10,706 nt of DNA from an uncultured Anaerobutyricum sp. (lineage in GTDB: Bacteria > Bacillota > Clostridia > Lachnospirales > Lachnospiraceae), in NCBI RefSeq assembly GCF_934307085.1, contig NZ_CAKRCF010000069.1, positions 1 to 10,706 on the forward strand, given 5' to 3'. Both the position numbers and the translations under genes were made by a program. Numbering within the stretch: the first letter of the stretch is position 1; each line of letters starts with the position of its first letter. The notes below the pieces were generated by a model. The model was given only the letters and a program-made list of their open reading frames with translations. It made no database searches and had not been told where the DNA came from. Of the stretch, positions 1 to 6,506 are shown piece by piece.

Positions 1-804
1 AATAAGATTGACTGTGTTATTCATTTTGCAGGTCTTAAAGCGGTTGGTGAATCTGTTCAGAAACCAATCGAATATTATAGAAATAATATCGATACTACAC
101 TTACTTTATTAGAGTGTATGAAAGAAGCAGGAGTGAAGAAGTTTGTATTCTCTTCATCTGCAACTGTTTATGGTGAGGAGAATGATATTCCTTACATCGA
201 GACGATGAAGAGAGGAAGTTGTTCTAACCCTTATGGCTGGACAAAGGTTATGATGGAAGAGATTCTTGAAGATGCAGCAAAAGCTGACGAAGAACTTACT
301 GTAGTCCTTCTTCGTTACTTTAACCCAATTGGAGCTCATGAATCTGGAAGAATGGGTGAAGACCCACAGGGTATTCCTAACAATCTGATGCCATACATTG
401 CACAGGTAGCAGTTGGAAGAAGAGATCATCTTACTGTTTACGGAGGTGACTATCCTACAAAGGATGGAACTTGCCGTCGTGATTATATCCATGTAATGGA
501 TTTGGCGAATGGTCATCTGAAAGCAGTAGAATACGCAGCACAGCATAAAGGTGTGGAAGTATTTAACTTAGGAACAGGTACACCTTACAGTGTATTAGAG
601 ATTATTCATGCATTTGAATCTGCTAATGATATCAAGATTAAGTATGAGATTGGTGACAGAAGAGCTGGTGATCTTCCGGAATTCTGGGCGAATGCAGAAA
701 AGGCAGAGAAGATTCTTGGATGGAAGACACAGAGAACATTAGAGGATATGTGCCGAGATACTTGGAACTGGCAGAAGAATAATCCTCAGGGATATAACAA
801 ATAA
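1..804 (+). CDS. galE: UDP-glucose 4-epimerase GalE, 5' end cut by window edge
   Basis: GalE interconverts UDP-glucose and UDP-galactose with bound NAD in the cytoplasm (Leloir pathway, sugar-nucleotide supply). The reading frame is open from the first base, so the gene begins outside the window; the first ATG in view (118) is internal. The 267 residues visible start in the conserved FAGLKAVGES block. Family active-site residues are present: the serine in SSSATVYG (visible residue 53) and the YxxxK pair in NPYGWTK (Y78, K82). Aligned to the usual S124/Y149/K153 numbering, all three are offset by 71, so about 71 N-terminal residues including the GxxGxxG nucleotide-binding loop are missing, and the full protein would be about 338 aa, the normal length. 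RDYIHVMDL and FNLGTG blocks are also typical. It converges with the psiE-like gene across a long hairpin. It may feed the polysaccharide genes downstream, but it is not in their operon. Confidence 0.96.
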   Translation, partial: NKIDCVIHFAGLKAVGESVQKPIEYYRNNIDTTLTLLECMKEAGVKKFVFSSSATVYGEENDIPYIETMKRGSCSNPYGWTKVMMEEILEDAAKADEELTVVLLRYFNPIGAHESGRMGEDPQGIPNNLMPYIAQVAVGRRDHLTVYGGDYPTKDGTCRRDYIHVMDLANGHLKAVEYAAQHKGVEVFNLGTGTPYSVLEIIHAFESANDIKIKYEIGDRRAGDLPEFWANAEKAEKILGWKTQRTLEDMCRDTWNWQKNNPQGYNK

Positions 805-812
805 TATATTTG

Positions 813-936
813 CTAGGCAAAGGAGATGCCTTTAGAAAAATAAATACTCTCTGTTTGTGACTTTAGTTGCTGCAGGTTGTCTGTCTACCGCTGACATTCA
901 ATCTGTGCTTCAAGGTCATAAACAGGGAGTATTTAT
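813..936 (+). terminator. Long hairpin in the galE/psiE-like convergent gap, likely bidirectional terminator or structured RNA
   Basis: A 25-bp stem pairs 840-864 with 912-936 without a mismatch, using three G-U pairs if read as + strand RNA, and runs into a T-rich tract (931-942). The 47-nt loop folds again: 873-879 pairs with 899-905, and 882-885 with 893-896. A small hairpin just upstream (AGGCA 815-819 with TGCCT 827-831) may be a separate element. Its place between two convergent genes fits a bidirectional terminator, but the nested fold is larger than a usual intrinsic terminator, so a small structured RNA or a miniature repeat is also possible. Confidence 0.6.
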
Positions 937-940
937 TTTT

Positions 941-1378
941 TTATGATTCGCTTTTTTTCTCAGCCAGATCCGAATTTGTCTTTGTTTTTCTTCTTAATGT
1001 TTTTGACTTTAAGAAATAGCGGTCAACAATAATCAGAATGGAAATAGCAACAATAGAAAGCAGGTTCTCAAAAGCTGTTGTATGTTCAATAATCATATGT
1101 CGTGCGATTACGAACATGAGAACTTCGAGCATCGTATCTTTCCGGGGTTTGCATAAGAGTTTAAAAAACTCAATACCGATAACGATATCAAATACACTTG
1201 CCATATATTTAAGAAATGCCCCCGATTCAGAGCGGGTCTGCAGGAATTCTTTAAATGGTGCCCATAAAGAGCAGATAGCAATGACAATGGCAAGGAGAAC
1301 GATGGCGGCCATAATATGTTCTAATAGTTCGCTTAAGTTCGCATATCCTTGTTTCATTTTTTCCAGTTTTTCTGTCAT
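941..1378 (-). CDS. PsiE-family (phosphate-starvation-inducible E-like) membrane protein
   Basis: Predicted 145-aa integral membrane protein. Four hydrophobic segments are visible at about residues 21-39, 58-75, 83-98 and 104-119, followed by a basic, polar C-terminal tail (KSKTLRRKTK). The block LEVLMFVIARHMIIEHT (84-100) with its conserved ARHxxxxH pattern is what suggests the PsiE family; E. coli PsiE is 136 aa, similar in length. The biochemical function of the family is unknown; in E. coli the gene responds to phosphate starvation. The start is ATG at 1378 because GGAGG (1389-1385 on the minus strand) sits 6 nt before it. The frame stays open upstream to 1456, but that extension lacks a comparable ribosome site. 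It is convergent with galE and divergent from the AEC transporter, with no sign of a shared operon. Confidence 0.72.
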   Translation of the reverse strand: MTEKLEKMKQGYANLSELLEHIMAAIVLLAIVIAICSLWAPFKEFLQTRSESGAFLKYMASVFDIVIGIEFFKLLCKPRKDTMLEVLMFVIARHMIIEHTTAFENLLSIVAISILIIVDRYFLKSKTLRRKTKTNSDLAEKKSES

Positions 1379-1384
1379 AATGTT

Positions 1385-1389
1385 CCTCC
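1385..1389 (-). promoter_or_regulatory. Ribosome binding site that sets the psiE-like start
   Basis: GGAGG on the minus strand, 6 nt upstream of ATG 1378. It decides for the 145-aa form. A second G-rich stretch (GGAGGG) further upstream precedes an in-frame TTG and could allow a slightly longer product, but this is weaker. Confidence 0.75.
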
Positions 1390-1461
1390 AGTATACATTA
1401 CTCAAAAAAATACCCTCCATAAATAACGATAAAATAATTAAAAGTAATAATCCCAAAAACT

Positions 1462-1490
1462 ATCATAACATAAGTTTAACTATGGGTCAC
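1462..1490 (-). promoter_or_regulatory. Candidate sigma-A promoter of the psiE-like gene
   Basis: On the minus strand, GTGACC (1490-1485) and TATGAT (1467-1462) are separated by 17 nt. The -10 matches TATAAT at 5 of 6 bases, the -35 matches TTGACA at 4 of 6. It lies about 85 nt upstream of the chosen start. This is a visual match only. Confidence 0.4.
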
Positions 1491-1524
1491 CTTAAAATGA
1501 AAAAGAAAATTAAAATAAATTCAT

Positions 1525-1554
1525 TTTTTACTTGCATTTTGGAGTTTTTACTTG
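1525..1554 (+). repeat. Two direct copies of TTTTTACTTG, 20 bp apart
   Basis: TTTTTACTTG occurs at 1525-1534 and exactly again at 1545-1554, a period of 20 bp (about two helical turns). The pair is just upstream of the AEC promoter (-35 at 1574) and could be a binding site for an activator or repressor acting on one face of the helix. No known operator is recognised. Confidence 0.4.
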
Positions 1555-1561
1555 TACAAAA

Positions 1562-1632
1562 ATCTGCACACTCTTGACTGTATGGAATATTTAGCATATA
1601 AAATATATTGGAATATAAAACGATGTGCAGAT
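1562..1632. promoter_or_regulatory. Perfect 9-bp inverted repeat bracketing the AEC promoter
   Basis: ATCTGCACA (1562-1570) and its exact reverse complement TGTGCAGAT (1624-1632) flank the predicted -35/-10 pair. The half-sites are 62 bp apart start to start, near six helical turns, which would suit a looping repressor or two half-sites each bound separately. The right copy would lie in the 5' leader of the transporter mRNA. Confidence 0.4.
1574..1602 (+). promoter_or_regulatory. Sigma-A promoter of the AEC transporter gene
   Basis: TTGACT (1574-1579), a 17-nt spacer, then TATAAA (1597-1602); both hexamers match the consensus at 5 of 6. It leaves a leader of about 65 nt before the GTG start at 1676. 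Confidence 0.7.
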
Positions 1633-1675
1633 ATACCAATACATAAAATAAACAGAGAAACGGAGAGACACACAA

Positions 1676-2587
1676 GTGAAGGAATTAATAAATTTACAAT
1701 TAATGATGTTTGCCCTTATCATCACAGGGCTGATTTTGAAAAAGGTGGGAGTTGTCGGAAAAGAAGCACAAAAAGGTATGACTAATCTTGTGATTAATCT
1801 TATTTTACCGTGTAATATTATCTATTCTTTTATGATAAAGTTCTCATCAAAAATTGCACAGGACTTTGCAGTTATTCTTATTATTTCTATATTAATTCAG
1901 GTTTTTTGTGTTATTTTAGGAACTGTATTGTATAATAAATGTTCCGTAAAAAGAAAGAAATGCCTGCGTTATGCAACAATCTGTTCTAACGCCGGATTTC
2001 TTGGTAATCCAATTGCACAGGGAGTTTTTGGAATGATGGGACTGACATTAGCATCTATTTACCTTATTCCACAAAGAATTATGATGTGGTCAGAAGGAGT
2101 CTCCGTATTCACTGAGGCACCTACCAAAAAGGAAATGCTCAAAAAAATCTTTACCCATCCATGTATCATTGCCTGTGAGATTGGTATTGTTCTTATGCTT
2201 ACCGGATGGCGTCCGCCGCATTTTTTAGAAGAGACAATTACTTCTGTAAGTAACTGTAATACGGCGATGTCCATGCTTGTGATCGGAATGATACTGGCAG
2301 ATGCGGACCCTAAGACGATTATTGATAAAGATGTACTTTTTTATACATTTATCCGTTTGCTTGTAATTCCGTTTTGTGTATTTATTCCATGCTGGCTGTT
2401 ACATATTGACAGTCTTGTAATGGGAGTAAGCGTTATTTTAGCGGCAATGCCAGCCGGAGCAACAACAACAATTCTTGCTTCTAAATATGACTGTGAAGAA
2501 GAGTTTTCCGTAAAACTTGTTGTATTTTCCACTGCAGCATCGCTTCTTACAACACCTTTGTGGAATATGATTTTGTTAAAATTCTGA
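1676..2587 (+). CDS. AEC-family (auxin efflux carrier-like) transporter
   Basis: Predicted 303-aa polytopic membrane transporter of the AEC family, which in bacteria exports or imports small organic anions such as malate; the substrate here cannot be told. About ten hydrophobic segments are visible in two bundles of five. Family marks are LPCNI (residues 44-48) in the second segment, SNAGFLGNP (104-112) in the crossover region, and the mirrored MPAGATTTILA (258-268) near the C-terminus, consistent with the family's inverted-repeat fold. The start is GTG at 1676 with GGAG at 1662-1665; this keeps the first transmembrane helix whole, whereas a later ATG would cut it. Length is normal for the family. 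It has its own promoter and is followed by a long hairpin, so it reads as a single-gene unit unrelated to the polysaccharide genes. Confidence 0.88.
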   Translation: MKELINLQLMMFALIITGLILKKVGVVGKEAQKGMTNLVINLILPCNIIYSFMIKFSSKIAQDFAVILIISILIQVFCVILGTVLYNKCSVKRKKCLRYATICSNAGFLGNPIAQGVFGMMGLTLASIYLIPQRIMMWSEGVSVFTEAPTKKEMLKKIFTHPCIIACEIGIVLMLTGWRPPHFLEETITSVSNCNTAMSMLVIGMILADADPKTIIDKDVLFYTFIRLLVIPFCVFIPCWLLHIDSLVMGVSVILAAMPAGATTTILASKYDCEEEFSVKLVVFSTAASLLTTPLWNMILLKF

Positions 2588-2619
2588 TTTCATAGATAGA
2601 AAAAACAGACGGAAACTTT

Positions 2620-2716
2620 AAAATACCCTGTTATCATTTACTATGTTTCATTGTGGAGAAAATGTCTGGTCGTATTTTACTTGTTTCGAAACCATAAAAT
2701 GTAATAAGGTATTTTT
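2620..2716 (+). terminator. Long imperfect hairpin after the AEC gene
   Basis: AAAATACC (2620-2627) pairs perfectly with GGTATTTT (2708-2715). The stem continues inward to about 2649/2688 with two mismatches and two bulges, including CATTT (2635-2639) with AAATG (2697-2701) and TTTC (2646-2649) with GAAA (2688-2691). The loop is about 38 nt. The right arm ends in TTTTTA. It probably terminates the transporter transcript, although the large loop is unlike a compact intrinsic terminator. Confidence 0.5.
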
Positions 2717-2738
2717 ATAATATAGGAAAACGATGTAG

Positions 2739-2755
2739 TTCGGCATTATTCGACA
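2739..2755 (-). promoter_or_regulatory. Tandem candidate Spo0A (0A) boxes
   Basis: Read on the minus strand the sequence is TGTCGAA-TAA-TGCCGAA. Both heptamers fit the Spo0A box TGNCGAA, in the same orientation and 10 bp apart, which is the tandem geometry known for Spo0A operators such as that of B. subtilis abrB. The boxes lie about 75 bp upstream of the -35 of the cpsB promoter; a weaker TATTAT element on the minus strand (about 2717-2722) would place them at the -35 of an antisense promoter. Assignment rests on motif match alone. Confidence 0.42.
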
Positions 2756-2830
2756 CCTTTCAGCAAACAAATTTTGTGTATTTTGCAAAGAAAATGAATT
2801 GTTTTTTTGATATTATTAGAGAATAGAACA

Positions 2831-2859
2831 TTGAAATTTCTAGTGTTATAGTATAGAAT
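2831..2859 (+). promoter_or_regulatory. Candidate sigma-A promoter of the polysaccharide operon
   Basis: TTGAAA (2831-2836), 17-nt spacer, TAGAAT (2854-2859). The -35 matches at 5 of 6 and the -10 at 5 of 6. Leader to the cpsB start would be about 50 nt. A TATAAT a few bases downstream has no fitting -35. Confidence 0.6.
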
Positions 2860-2916
2860 ATTATAATGATTAGAAATATAAATTATTGAAGTAAATAGAA
2901 TAGAAGGGAAAAGAGA

Positions 2917-3639
2917 ATGTCAGTAATAGATTTCCATTCGCATGTGCTTCCGGGGATTGATGATGGAAGCCGGAATTCAGAGGAATCTTTGGGGATGCTA
3001 CAGCTCTCAGCTTCGCAGGGAATAGATGTAATGGCGGCAACGTCTCATTTTTATGCCACGGAAGACAGGATTTCTTCTTTTTTGGATAGGAGAAAGCGTT
3101 CGGAAGAACGTTTGAAGGAAAAGATAGACCAACTGACAAAAAAGAAGGTTCCAAGGCTGATAATGGGATCGGAGGTCGCTTTTTTTGTGGGAATAAGTCG
3201 TGCGGAGAGATTAGAAGAGCTTACGTATGAAGGTACGGATCTTCTTTTGTTAGAGATGCCTTTTACAAAGTGGGGTAAGTCTGAGATTGAGGAAGTGAAG
3301 TATATTATAGAACACCGGGAACTTCAAGTGTTGTTAGCACATTTAGAGCGTTTTTTGATGATTCCAGGTAATAAGAAGAGAATTTATGAATTGATGGAGC
3401 TGCCCGTTCATGTACAGATGAATGCTGGAAGTTTTGAGCGGTGGGGTGAGAGAAGACGGATTCTAAAGATGATCAAGAAAAAGGGAATGATTTTTCTGGG
3501 GAGTGACTGCCATGGTATTCTCCACAGAGTTCCTAATCTTGCTACTGGTCGTGAGGCACTTGAGAAGATGATGGGAAGTGCTTTTATTAACGAGATGGAT
3601 AAGGAAGCAGCAAGGCTGCTTGGAATGGAGGATATGTAG
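2917..3639 (+). CDS. cpsB: CpsB/YwqE-type PHP-fold protein-tyrosine phosphatase
   Basis: Manganese-dependent phosphatase of the PHP superfamily that removes phosphate from the tyrosine cluster of the partner BY-kinase and so resets capsule assembly control. Of 240 aa, the metal-binding motifs are visible in order: DFHSH with H7 and H9, GIDDG (13-17), TSHF with H44, GSEV with E86, AHLERF with H142 and R145, and GSDCHG with D197 and H199. QMNAGSF (167-173) is also typical. Length is normal for the family. ATG 2917 is preceded by a purine-rich GAAGGGAAAAGAG stretch. It is the first gene of a compact operon; the next start codon follows its stop directly. Its kinase partner is encoded 2 kb downstream in the same unit. 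Confidence 0.93.
   Translation: MSVIDFHSHVLPGIDDGSRNSEESLGMLQLSASQGIDVMAATSHFYATEDRISSFLDRRKRSEERLKEKIDQLTKKKVPRLIMGSEVAFFVGISRAERLEELTYEGTDLLLLEMPFTKWGKSEIEEVKYIIEHRELQVLLAHLERFLMIPGNKKRIYELMELPVHVQMNAGSFERWGERRRILKMIKKKGMIFLGSDCHGILHRVPNLATGREALEKMMGSAFINEMDKEAARLLGMEDM
3627..3631 (+). promoter_or_regulatory. Ribosome binding site of the 39-codon gene, inside the cpsB end
   Basis: GGAGG lies within the last codons of cpsB, 8 nt before ATG 3640. Its ideal spacing is the main evidence that the very short gene that follows is translated. Confidence 0.7.
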
Positions 3640-3759
3640 ATGTCAAAGAAAGTTTCAATTATTATCAGTGCCGTATTGTTTGTGATTCTTGTTGTTCTTC
3701 TTATATGTGAGAAGACAAATCCAGGAGCTGGCAGTGCATTGCTTCTGGGTCTGTTTTAG
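3640..3759 (+). CDS. Small single-pass membrane protein (39 aa), unknown function
   Basis: A 39-aa frame beginning at the base directly after the cpsB stop and preceded by a well-placed GGAGG. It reads as a basic start (MSKK), one strong hydrophobic helix (about residues 5-23, ending LLIC), a polar break EKTNPG (24-29) and a short hydrophobic tail GSALLLGLF (31-39). No family is recognised. Support comes from the ribosome site, the exact junction with cpsB, the membrane-helix composition, and an 11-nt gap to the next gene, which has its own GAGG site. Its position between the phosphatase and the LCP enzyme suggests a small membrane accessory of polysaccharide assembly, but this is inferred only from context. 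It could instead be a non-functional spacer frame. Confidence 0.62.
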   Translation: MSKKVSIIISAVLFVILVVLLICEKTNPGAGSALLLGLF

Positions 3760-3770
3760 AGGTGTCTTGA

Positions 3771-4790
3771 ATGGCGAAGAAGTATTATGGTAGAAGCGAA
3801 AAGGAAGAGCTTTTAAAAAAAATTGTTGCTGCAGTTGTAACTTTTGTTGTAGTCTGCAGCATAACGGTTGTAATCGGTCATGCAGTCGATAATCAACAGA
3901 TGGATACAGGACAGAAGGAAGCTGCGGCAACGACAGATACGGTTACGATTAATGGTGTGAAGTGTAAGCCAAACTGGGATATAAAGACATATCTTTTTAT
4001 TGGTGAAGATGCGAGAGGCGTGAAGGAACGGAAGACAGAGGCAGATGGCACAGGACAAAGTGATGTTCTGGAGTTGCTTATATTAGATACAAAGAATAAT
4101 ACATATCATACACTTCCGATTAACAGAGATACGATAACGGATGTAAAGTCATTAGATGATGATGGTTCCTATCTTGCTACAACAAAGACACAGATTGCAC
4201 TTGCACATGCAAATGGAGATGGCATGGAGCAAAGCTGTGAGAATACAGTGGATGCAGTTTCTAATATGCTTTATGGAATTCAGATAGAAGGTTATCTTTG
4301 TCTGAATATGGATTCTATTAAGGTGTTAAATCATTTGGCTGGTGGAGTTACTGTTACGATAGAAGATGATTTTTCACAGTCAGATAAGTCACTTGTAAAG
4401 GGAAAGACAGTTACATTGACAGATGATCAGGCGATGCACTATGTTCATGACAGAATGAATGTAGGAGATGGCACCAATACATGTCGTATGCGCAGACAAA
4501 AGGCGTATATCAATGCACTTACCCCAATATATGAAGAAAAATTGAAAGCGGACAGTGGATTTATTAATGATTTTTATAATGAGCTTTCTGATTATATGGT
4601 GACAGATATGAGTGTTGGTGAGATGGGTAATGTTGCTAACATGATTTTAAACAGTGAAGATAAAGGGGAGTTATCTATTAAGGGAACGAATGCAGTTGCC
4701 AAGGATGACGGGTATAACGAGTTTACGATGGACGAAACAAGCCGTGGCGATGTAGCGATGGAACTGTTTTTTAATAAAGTAGAAAAATAA
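3771..4790 (+). CDS. LCP (LytR-CpsA-Psr) family glycopolymer-peptidoglycan ligase
   Basis: LCP enzymes act outside the membrane and transfer undecaprenyl-pyrophosphate-linked capsule or teichoic acid chains onto peptidoglycan. The 339-aa product has a short basic cytoplasmic end, one membrane anchor (about 17-36), a linker, and an LCP domain from about residue 70 to 260. Visible family marks are FIGEDARG (76-83), GQSDVL (95-100), PINRDT (116-121), HANGDG (146-151), ENTVDAVSNMLYGI (157-170) and the arginine-rich RMRRQKAY (239-246), which includes the phosphate-binding arginines. The region after 260 is less conserved. Start ATG 3771 has AGAGG 8 nt upstream. It corresponds in role to CpsA of streptococcal capsule loci, but LCP paralogs are common so no symbol is given. 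Confidence 0.88.
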   Translation: MAKKYYGRSEKEELLKKIVAAVVTFVVVCSITVVIGHAVDNQQMDTGQKEAAATTDTVTINGVKCKPNWDIKTYLFIGEDARGVKERKTEADGTGQSDVLELLILDTKNNTYHTLPINRDTITDVKSLDDDGSYLATTKTQIALAHANGDGMEQSCENTVDAVSNMLYGIQIEGYLCLNMDSIKVLNHLAGGVTVTIEDDFSQSDKSLVKGKTVTLTDDQAMHYVHDRMNVGDGTNTCRMRRQKAYINALTPIYEEKLKADSGFINDFYNELSDYMVTDMSVGEMGNVANMILNSEDKGELSIKGTNAVAKDDGYNEFTMDETSRGDVAMELFFNKVEK

Positions 4791-4808
4791 CAGGAATGAG
4801 GAAGAAAG

Positions 4809-5630
4809 ATGAGTCTTATTAATAAGAAAAGTGAGGAGAATACTTCAGAATTTGAAGTGATAACTGGTGGAAAAGAAGAATTTCGCAGCAGCTTTGTTGA
4901 CAGAACAGATAATGAGGCAGAGATTGATCTTATTGATCTGGCATGGGCATTGCTTGATAAGCTGCGTTATATAATACTTTGCTTTTTAATTGGAGCAGTA
5001 TTAATGAATGCATATTCGTATTTTCTTATTCGTCCCACATATCAATCTACTGCAAAAATGTATGTAGTATCTACATCTAAAAATTCTGTAGTAGACCTTA
5101 ATGCATTAAATATTGGTACTTCTCTTACAGCAGATTATGAACAGTTAATGTTAAGTTATCCAGTATTAGAACAGGTAATCAATAAGTTGAATTTGGATAT
5201 GAATTCCGATGCACTTAAAAGTATGATTACTTTAGAAAATCCGCAGGATACTCGTATTTTAAATATTAATGTAACAAGTACTGATCCAAAGCAGGCAAGA
5301 GATATTGCTAATACACTGATGGATGTTTCGGTTGATTATCTTCCAAAAACAATGAGCACAAATGCACCAAATGTGGCACAGAAGGCGAAAATTGCAGATC
5401 GAAAAGCAGGCCCAAGTTACACGAAGTATACGATGATTGGTGCATTAGCAGGTGCATTCCTGTACTGTATGTACATTGTAGTGAAATATCTGATGGATGA
5501 TACAATTCATACAGCAGATGACATGGAGAAGTATTTTGATATTGTTCCTTTAGCTGTAATTCCTGATATTAGTCAAATAGAATCCGGAAAGCAGGGAAAG
5601 GAATCTAAACATAGCAAGGAAGGAAAGTAA
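4809..5630 (+). CDS. cpsC: Wzz-domain polysaccharide co-polymerase / BY-kinase activator (CpsC-like)
   Basis: Membrane partner of the BY-kinase; it controls chain length and, through its C-terminal cytoplasmic tail, activates the kinase. Of 273 aa, two membrane helices (about 54-74 and 207-228) flank an extracellular Wzz domain that begins RPTYQSTAKMYV (75-86). The Wzz signature QKAKIADRKAGPS (191-203) precedes the second helix, and DDTIHTADDMEKYFDIVPLAVIP (230-252) is the usual juxtamembrane activating segment. The tail is lysine-rich. The first 35 residues are a polar cytoplasmic extension. GAGGAAG at 4798-4804 is a good ribosome site for ATG 4809. It ends 7 nt before the kinase gene, the conserved order for two-component Gram-positive systems. 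Confidence 0.92.
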   Translation: MSLINKKSEENTSEFEVITGGKEEFRSSFVDRTDNEAEIDLIDLAWALLDKLRYIILCFLIGAVLMNAYSYFLIRPTYQSTAKMYVVSTSKNSVVDLNALNIGTSLTADYEQLMLSYPVLEQVINKLNLDMNSDALKSMITLENPQDTRILNINVTSTDPKQARDIANTLMDVSVDYLPKTMSTNAPNVAQKAKIADRKAGPSYTKYTMIGALAGAFLYCMYIVVKYLMDDTIHTADDMEKYFDIVPLAVIPDISQIESGKQGKESKHSKEGK

Positions 5631-5637
5631 TTGTGCC

Positions 5638-6381
5638 ATGAAGAAGTTAAACTTAACGATAAAAGATGTGCCGTATGCGGCAGAGGAAGCACTGAACCGT
5701 TTAAGAGTAAATATTAAGTTTTGTGGAAAAAATACAAAAAAGATTGTTATTACAAGCAGTATTCCAAATGAAGGTAAGAGTACCGTTTCCATACGTCTGT
5801 GGAAGCTTTTAGCGGAAGCTGGTTTCCCAACGGTTTTAGTTGATGTAGATTTACGTAAGTCTGAATTAAAAAACAAATATAGAGTAAAGGGAATTCAGGA
5901 AGGGTTGAATCATTTCCTTTCTGGATTGGCGGAGTACGAAGATGTAGTTTATGAAACAAATATTCCAAATGGACATATTGTTCCAGTCAGTACACTGTTG
6001 GAGAACCCAGCTGTATTATTAGAGGATCCAAGAATGGGGGAGCTTCTTGATAAGTTAGCGGAAGATTATCGTTATGTTATTATTGATACACCGCCATTGG
6101 ATAATATCTCTGATGGAGCACTTCTTGCAAGCATGAGTGATGGAGCAGTACTGGTAGTTCGTTGCGGAGAAACCCCTAAAGCTTTAGTAAGACAGTCTTT
6201 GCAGCAGCTTGAGAGGGTAGAATGTCCGGTTCTTGGAACTGTATTAAACAGAGCAGAAGTTAAGAGAGGAGCATATAAGAAATATTATGCCCGTTATGGC
6301 TCTTATTATGGTTCTTATTACGGAGAGAAAGTTTCAGATAAAAAGGCAAAGAGCAAAACAAAGAATAAAGTTAATAAGTAA
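5638..6381 (+). CDS. cpsD: Bacterial tyrosine kinase (BY-kinase), CpsD/CapB-like
   Basis: Cytoplasmic P-loop tyrosine autokinase that works with the Wzz-domain protein encoded just upstream to control polysaccharide polymerisation and export. In 247 aa one sees the oligomerisation helix EEALNRLRVNIKF (16-28), Walker A SSIPNEGKST (40-49), Walker A' VLVDVDLR (66-73), Walker B YVIIDTPP (146-153), and a C-terminal cluster of eight tyrosines (213, 216, 217, 220, 223, 224, 227, 228), the autophosphorylation sites removed by the CpsB phosphatase. A lysine-rich tail follows. Length is typical of the split Gram-positive type. No in-frame start precedes ATG 5638; the purine-rich AAGGAAGGAAAG before it is a little far, so translational coupling with cpsC is likely. 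Confidence 0.94.
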   Translation: MKKLNLTIKDVPYAAEEALNRLRVNIKFCGKNTKKIVITSSIPNEGKSTVSIRLWKLLAEAGFPTVLVDVDLRKSELKNKYRVKGIQEGLNHFLSGLAEYEDVVYETNIPNGHIVPVSTLLENPAVLLEDPRMGELLDKLAEDYRYVIIDTPPLDNISDGALLASMSDGAVLVVRCGETPKALVRQSLQQLERVECPVLGTVLNRAEVKRGAYKKYYARYGSYYGSYYGEKVSDKKAKSKTKNKVNK

Positions 6382-6450
6382 TAATAATTACATTTTTATG
6401 GATAAAATGATTTAAATATTATATTATCTGTAAATGTTGATTATATTTTA

Positions 6451-6477
6451 TCGGACACAATTTTTCGTCGTGGCCGA
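6451..6477 (+). promoter_or_regulatory. Small hairpin in the leader of the lysine-rich protein gene
   Basis: TCGGACAC (6451-6458) pairs with GTGGCCGA (6470-6477) with one internal A/G mismatch and an 11-nt T-rich loop, ending 14 nt before AAGGAGG. No U-run follows directly, so it looks less like a terminator than a leader structure or a mild attenuator between the kinase gene and the next one. No clear promoter is seen in the 125-bp gap. Confidence 0.35.
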
Positions 6478-6506
6478 AAGATTTTTGTCAAAAGGAGGCA
6501 TAAATT

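Larger units (their letters stand above)
2588..2916. other. Intergenic region between transporter and polysaccharide operon
   Basis: This 329-bp AT-rich stretch holds no convincing gene. From left to right it carries a long imperfect hairpin (2620-2715), a tandem pair of candidate Spo0A boxes (2739-2755), a sigma-A-like promoter (2831-2859), and a purine-rich ribosome binding site just before the ATG at 2917. Confidence 0.7.

Noticed and set aside
836..946. Open reading of about 36 codons through the long hairpin after galE
   Set aside because: It follows a TAG without a usable start or ribosome site, and the sequence is explained by base pairing of the hairpin.
1379..1456. Longer start for the psiE-like gene
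   Set aside because: The extra 26 codons have no ribosome site as good as the one before ATG 1378 and would overlap the predicted promoter-leader region.
1038..1577. 179-codon open frame on the + strand opposite the psiE-like gene
   Set aside because: Its product has a poor composition for a protein and no ribosome site, while the minus-strand frame has four clean membrane helices, a good GGAGG and a family-like motif.
6484..6494. TTTTTGTCAAA near the start of the lysine-rich gene as a further Spo0A box
   Set aside because: It departs from TGNCGAA, is within an AT-rich run and abuts the ribosome binding site, so the match is too weak to list.
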